Positions 36,799 through 43,418 of a stretch of DNA of 43,418 bases are shown here, in pieces; the stretch's first letter is position 1, and every line of letters starts with the position of its first letter. A model generated the notes under the pieces. The model did no database searches. It was not told the origin of the DNA and was given only the letters and a program-made list of their open reading frames with translations. Source of the stretch: Conidiobolus incongruus B7586 (Eukaryota; Entomophthoromycota; Entomophthoromycetes; Entomophthorales; Conidiobolaceae); the NCBI GenBank assembly GCA_000697335.1, contig JNEM01015799.1:1-43418 (forward strand). The letters are read 5' to 3'. The position numbers were made by a program, and so were the translations under genes.

Positions 36799-37282
36799 TT
36801 ATATTAAATTTGAAATAAATTCAGTTCAATTTTTAGTATAACTTAATTTTGATATTAAACTTTGCATTATTAATGATAATATATTGTATATCAATATCTC
36901 ATATACTTACAACAGCATTTAGAATTAATACAGAAAACTTGTGTTCAATCATTAATTTCTGCACAATATACAGTTAAAAGCATTATAAATCTGACTATTT
37001 ATTAACATCTATTATAATTTTGTTACTGAATAACAAAAAAATTTAAAGCAAATCGAGTATAATATTTGTTTCCGATATTTCAATTGTCAGTTTATTTATT
37101 ATGCATTTGATGAATATATAAAGTTAAGAATCAATTGTATATAAAAAATTATAATATTGCTCAATATATTTTGGGTTATGAGAGATTAAAGAGGTATCAA
37201 AAAAAGAAATAATATTTCAACAAAAAATTAAAAATTATAAGAATAATATTAAAATTAATTCAATCAATATACTCCATATTAA
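36799..37282. other. Short intergenic region, zuotin to tRNA-Ala
   Basis: It contains the zuotin 3' UTR and AT-rich sequence. I see nothing further in it. Confidence 0.5.
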
Positions 37283-37355
37283 GGGGAATTAGCTCAAATG
37301 GTAGAGCGCTCGCTTAGCATGCGAGAGGCACGGGGATCGATACCCCGATTCTCCA
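37283..37355 (+). tRNA. tRNA-Ala (anticodon AGC)
   Basis: A complete 73-base cloverleaf without intron: acceptor GGGGAAT/ATTCTCC (one G-U pair) with A73, D arm GCTC...GAGC, anticodon stem CTCGC/GCGAG with AGC at 37316-37318, and T arm CGGGG/CCCCG with the ATCGATA loop usual for eukaryotic tRNA-Ala. The G3-T70 pair is the alanine identity element. A T5 terminator lies at 37363-37367. Confidence 0.97.
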
Positions 37356-37760
37356 TCAATTCTTTTTCATGTCTCAAAAATTTATTTTTCTAAATTTACC
37401 AAATATTCAAAATAATCTAATATTGATAATTATTTGGTATGAATAATTTGTTTGAATAAACTATATTAAATACATTGTTTATGATATTTCATTAATTCTA
37501 ATATAAATTTTAGAATTGGTTAGTTTGATAATTTCAATTTAATATAAATTTCAAATAGAAATCAATCTTGATTAAAATTCAGACCTAAAATATTTGGAAA
37601 AATTTTAAAATAATAAGATAATAACAAATGAGTAAAAGTATTAGCTGGGTATTTGTACAATTATATTAATCACAATATATATTATTAATATTATAAAATT
37701 TTTGGTAATTATATTCAATTTGATTTTTATTTCAAAATAGATATTCAATAAAAAATTAAT
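37356..37760. other. Intergenic region, tRNA-Ala to formaldehyde dehydrogenase 3' end
   Basis: It holds the Pol III terminator and the 3' end of the dehydrogenase transcript. No frame or repeat is seen. Confidence 0.5.
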
Positions 37761-39529
<1,769 letters not shown>

Positions 39530-41226
39530 TATTACTAATACTTAATATTAAAAAGTAGTAAGTAATTGAAGAAATTCATGATGGATTTATATGACCAGAT
39601 TAGGAGATGATGTCACACGACTTTCCCATCCAATATCAGGAAATTGTTCCAGAAGAAATGTTAAGAATTTGGATTATTTTTGTAGTTTCGTGATTTAATC
39701 ATAAAATAAATAGGAATAAAAATATATGGTTACTTATTTGGGATGGATTTTTTTTAAGTGATAATGGTATATAGTATTTTTTGAGTAAGTACTGAAATTT
39801 GGGATACACAACTAAGATTGCAATTCCAATTTATAAAATGTATATTATTATGAAAAAATTGCAAAAATTTGAACTTTACTTTTAGATCGATTTAAACTTG
39901 ATTTAAGCATAAAACAGTTTTATATCGATACAAGATTTTCAATATTATTGAAAAGGAATAATAGCCAACAAACATTTATATATTATTACTTTTGAATATT
40001 AAAAATATTCAGCATATTGTATTATTTAATTTTTATAATTTAGTATTGATTATTATTATTATTATTATTATTATTTTAGAAATGTCAAGTTTCTATAATA
40101 AATTATTAATCTGTTGTATTTTAATCATTTATTCCATTGTGATAGTTCAACCAATATTAATTCTAATTTAAGCTGGCTTTGTCAGTCTATAATTGAAGGA
40201 TACTCTTTGTTCACTTTGTTTTCTTTGTTAGATTATATTCAAATCACATAGCATTCATTTAAGCAACTATTTAAACCCAAAAGTGATAAAGATAGAAGGG
40301 TAAGTTTTTCTTTTGGATATTCTGCTACGACACCTCAACAGTAAGTTTTCAAACCTACAGTCCCAATACGTTAAAGAGCAGGATTAATAAATAATTTACT
40401 AAATCATATTTTGAGTACTTTTCTAACTACAACCTATATTTATAAAACTTAATATAAAAATACAACAAATCTAATAATACATTAAATTTACTCAAAACTT
40501 ATGGAACCTTAAAATTAGTAAAAAGATTGAGATGACAATTGAATTATATCAAGAGACTGGGTCATATACAAATTATTTTCCAAAAATCTTAATAACCTTA
40601 AAATATACATATTGCAATATTAATAACAAAAAATGAATTTCAATTTATTTATTGCATATATACAAACCTTCAAATATAAAATTTGATCAATAGTTTATGT
40701 TTATTTAGGTTTTTAAAATGGTTTAATTGATAATTTTTTAAATTTTTCAGTTATTAACACTTTTAAGCAATGATTTTTATTTTGGTTCAGATATGAAATA
40801 TCACAAAATTATTAAATTCCAAGTTATAGTGGAATTCGATTTATAATTCATTTGTGATGTATCATCAACTAATTAAATAATACAAAAGCAATCAGTATTT
40901 ATGGTTAATATATAGTATATAATAAATATCAGCAAAAATAGAGATCAAAGTAAGATATTGAAATTTGATAATATCACTTTAAAAGGGTTATTAGAATATA
41001 TAAATCTAAGTTGTTAAGTTGTTATATATTGGTAAATATAAAATTGAATTAATCAGTGCTTCGTATATAGATGGAAATTTAATACAACCAAAATAGATTA
41101 TTATATAAATTCCAATTATTATATGGTTAATAGTTGATCAAATGTTTTATAAATATTTTATTACAAAGATTACAAATGAACAAATGTTAATTAAGAATGA
41201 ATATATATTCCAACGATCTAATACAA
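39530..41226. other. Intergenic region upstream of the dehydrogenase
   Basis: About 1.7 kb without a protein frame. A (TTA)n microsatellite lies at about 40049-40075. A stretch at about 40140-40400 is richer in GC and holds good splice-like signals 42 bases apart (GTAAGT at 40300, CAACAG ending 40341), without coding potential that I can see. The dehydrogenase promoter should lie in 39530-39700. Confidence 0.45.
40049..40075. repeat. (TTA)n microsatellite
   Basis: About nine perfect TTA units in an AT-rich intergenic stretch. No gene overlaps it. Confidence 0.9.
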
Positions 41227-43003
41227 TTAAATTTGCCTAATCAACAAAGGGGGAGGTGGTACCAATGGAATCTTACCAATTTCAAAACTATCTAGACAGA
41301 AAGCTTCAAATTGCTCAATGGTTAACCCTAATTCTTTAGCAAAAGATTCTTTTTGTTCTTTGGTGGCGTCGGTTTCGAATTCAAAACCCTTGCTCATTTT
41401 GTGTTCAGTTTCGTTGTTAGAAAGTTTAACCACGGGAGTTTTACATTGTGAGAACTTGAGATTGATGGTTGAGGAGCCTGCAGTGACGTTTGTGCCAGTG
41501 CTGGGAGCACTGATTGAGAATGCAGCGGTGGGTGAGTCGACATCCATTGTATCGTTGCCGAATCCTGTCGATACGCTTGGAGCATTTCCACCCCATACAG
41601 TACTGGATTGCTGACCTCCGCCAAATGCAGATGTAGCCTGGTTGTTTTGTCCAAATATGTTCGAAGTATTGCTGCCTGCTCCAAATGCGGATCCACCAAA
41701 ACCTGTGGACTGAGATCCAGCGCCAAATGCTGAAGTAGTAGTGTTATTTCCAGACAATAAGGAAGGTTTCGCAGAACTCATGAAGGCAGATGTAGTAAAT
41801 GGTGAAGATTGAGTATTAGCATTAGAAGTTGAACTTTGGTCGAAAATAGATTGGTTTGTCCCTCCAGAGGCTGCGACAGAGCCGAATCCAGCATTGGAGT
41901 TAGCGAATTGTGCAAATCCACCCCCATTAGCAAGTGCAGTACTGGATCCAAAAGCTGATGTAGATGATCCACCAAAAGCACTTTGAGTTCCCGTAGACTG
42001 AGGCTGACTGAATGCTGACCAACCTCCAGAATTGCCACCGCCAAAAGCACTGGAACCACTACCAAAAGCACCAGTTCCACTACCAAAAGCGCCTGAGCCA
42101 CTACCAAAAGCACTGGTGCCACTACCAAAAGTACTAGATTGCGTATTATTATTACCACCTCCAAAAGCAGAATTACCGCTAGAGAAAGTATTTCCCCAAA
42201 AGGCTGCAGATTCCTGACTTCCTGTAACATCGGTGCTCTTCTTGAAAATATTTGATCCAAACCCTATAAAATGTCAGTATAAATATTGATATTAAAAGTG
42301 ATAAAATTACCACCGCCAAAACTATTTTGATTCTGCATCCTTCTCTGTAAAGCTTGCTGAAGTGCTTGGCCAAAAGTCTTATCTGTACTGATACATTGTG
42401 GAGGTGCTTCCATTGGTAAAATAGGTCCCTGATACCCAGTAGCCTGTCTATACTGAAGGATAACTTTATTAGGATCTTGACGAACTGCTTCTAGCTGTCT
42501 AATAGCATTTTGCTGTAAATCTTGTACCATTTTCATCTATAATAACTAATTAATCAAGTTTCAAATTTGAATAAATTAATATCATTTACAGAATTGGTAG
42601 TTTGGCCCGAGTTTTGCATTTCTTCATAAAAACCAAATCTCACTTCTTCTGGAGAGTATTCAACATCCGAAATAACATTATCTTGATCGTAAACTGGACC
42701 ATAAACAGAAAGTTTCCATCTCGGGGTATTGGACATATCCCTTTCTATATTTTCTTTACTAAATTTTAAAATAAATTAAATGTTCTTCAAATTAAAATTA
42801 CTCTTCTTACGATAAATACGTGATATTACCACATTTATTAATTGGCGACCTTCCAAGTATTTCATTCTCTTGAAAGTTTTCAACTTTGGCAGTTTCTAAA
42901 TTATTGGGATTATTGAATGTATTACTGCCAGCACCGACTATTTCATTAATTAGTTAACTTTAGATATCTTATATATTCTATTTATTTTTAGTTTCTTACA
43001 CAT
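41227..43003 (-). CDS. NUP42: FG nucleoporin NUP42 (Gle1-binding)
   Basis: Five exons in transcript order: 43003-43000, 42937-42811, 42758-42590, 42536-42311 and 42263-41227, giving 520 residues. NUP42 sits on the cytoplasmic face of the nuclear pore and anchors Gle1, which activates the DEAD-box helicase Dbp5 in mRNA export. Residues about 50-120 carry the conserved block W-K-L-S-V-Y-G-P ... Y-S-P-E-E-V-R found in NUP42 homologues. A Gly/Ser/Asn-rich region with about 18 FG dipeptides follows. The C-terminus, F-E-I-G-K-I-P-L-V-P-P-P-P, matches the Gle1-binding motif of human NUP42. The first exon is only four bases (ATGT), giving M-F-G; the alternative start is the Met at 42736. The N-terminal CCCH finger of animal NUP42 is not found. 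The gene is divergent from RPA12. Confidence 0.88.
42041..42134. repeat. 21-base tandem repeat inside the NUP42 FG region
   Basis: About four and a half copies of a 21-base unit encode the heptad G-S-G-x-x-A-F / F-G-S-G-type FG repeats. The copies differ mostly at third codon positions, so the protein repeat is kept by selection while the DNA has drifted. Confidence 0.75.
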
Positions 43004-43197
43004 TTTGTATTGATTGTTATTTTGAGAATAATGACGAAATAATATTTTTTTAATTAAAAATATTAAATGAAACTAAATGTATTATTATTCCCATAATTTT
43101 TCTATTTCATCGTTTAATTTAAATCGATGTAATTTTTGGCAATTATAAAAATTACAAATTATATCCAAATAGAAAAATAATTAATTAGATAGATAAA
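43004..43197. promoter_or_regulatory. Shared divergent promoter of NUP42 and RPA12
   Basis: Only 194 bases separate the two start codons, so both promoters and both leaders must fit here. The sequence is AT-rich with poly-T/poly-A tracts (for example T7 at 43045-43051) but no motif that I can name with confidence. Confidence 0.55.
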
Positions 43198-43418
43198 ATG
43201 TTATATACAGATTCAAATCCCCAACAACACGCATACAAAGTCGGTTCATTATTATTCTGCCCTACTTGCGGTAACCTTCTAGATCAGATCACTTCCCAAA
43301 TGTCCATATCCTGCAATTGCTGCCAGAGCACCTTTGCTCCACCTTCTGGATACACCGTCGTAACAAAATCAAGACCCAACACATTCGTATCAGCTTTAAA
43401 ATCCAAGCGTGAACTCGT
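43198..43418 (+). CDS. RPA12: RNA polymerase I subunit RPA12, N-terminal part
   Basis: The first 73 codons and two further bases are present; the gene runs off the window. After 14 residues comes the N-terminal zinc ribbon typical of RPA12: G-S-L-L-F-C-P-T-C-G-N-L-L-D, then C-N-C-C about 20 residues later. The following G-Y-T-V-V-T-K-S-R segment matches the linker of the family. RPA12 is the small Pol I subunit that supports RNA cleavage and termination in rRNA synthesis; its catalytic C-terminal ribbon would lie beyond the window. No intron is seen so far. Confidence 0.85.
   Translation, partial: MLYTDSNPQQHAYKVGSLLFCPTCGNLLDQITSQMSISCNCCQSTFAPPSGYTVVTKSRPNTFVSALKSKREL

Noticed and set aside
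39647-39654. TTCnnGAA as a heat-shock element for the dehydrogenase
   Set aside because: A single such match is expected about a dozen times in a window of this composition.
43080-43165. C-x4-C-x3-H pattern on the minus strand, as a lost CCCH finger exon of NUP42
   Set aside because: The pattern lacks the first cysteine, has stops on either side, no usable start or splice sites, and lies in the RPA12 promoter.

Overview
This window looks like a stretch of a very AT-rich fungal nuclear genome. Introns are short (about 40 to 66 bases) and GT-AG, some genes are intron-rich, and two tRNA-type sequences are of eukaryotic kind. Several genes are fungal in character: a SulP sulfate permease, a short zuotin that ends in its helical C-terminus with no SANT repeats, a Grainyhead/CP2 factor and a GATA factor. 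The mitochondrial protease OMA1 argues against the AT-rich but mitochondrion-less anaerobic gut fungi. An early-diverging AT-rich fungus (for example an entomophthoralean such as Conidiobolus) is my best guess; this is inference and not certain.

Layout. Positions 1-5760 are a transposon graveyard of extreme AT content: a mariner copy (523-1826, minus strand), a Tc1-like copy (2692-4260, minus) and a second mariner (4439-5757, plus), each with recognisable terminal inverted repeats and flanking TA. They have decayed largely by changes towards A/T. From 8.2 kb on come host genes: sulfate permease (8213-10276 +), penta-EF-hand protein (12845-13766 -, five exons), GATA factor (17169-17987 +), cytosolic tyrosyl-tRNA synthetase (19595-20824 +, two exons), OMA1 (21020-22176 -, four exons), a tRNA-Tyr-like sequence (22416-22501), a KDM8/JMJD5-like JmjC oxygenase (22513-23843 +, three exons), a Grainyhead-like factor (25861-27585 -, two exons), a possible small gene (35023-35284 +), zuotin (35463-36798 +, two exons), tRNA-Ala(AGC) (37283-37355), glutathione-dependent formaldehyde dehydrogenase (37761-39529 -, thirteen exons), nucleoporin NUP42 (41227-43003 -, five exons) and the 5' end of RNA polymerase I subunit RPA12 (43198 onward, cut by the window end).

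Most genes are unrelated housekeeping functions (translation, ribosome-associated folding, mRNA export, rRNA transcription, sulfur uptake, formaldehyde detoxification), so no single pathway or cluster is evident. Divergent pairs are OMA1/JmjC, with the tRNA-like sequence between them, and NUP42/RPA12, 194 bases apart. TyrRS and OMA1 are convergent. The two transcription factor genes have long upstream regions without genes (3.4 kb and about 6.4 kb). The Grainyhead gene has a leader free of ATG, possible Grainyhead sites in that leader, and a CCAAT-box cluster upstream.

The main things to look at again are the tRNA-Tyr-like sequence that reads a His anticodon, the mariner pair sharing the same catalytic substitution, and the Grainyhead leader. 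I did not find a clearly new multi-gene system.
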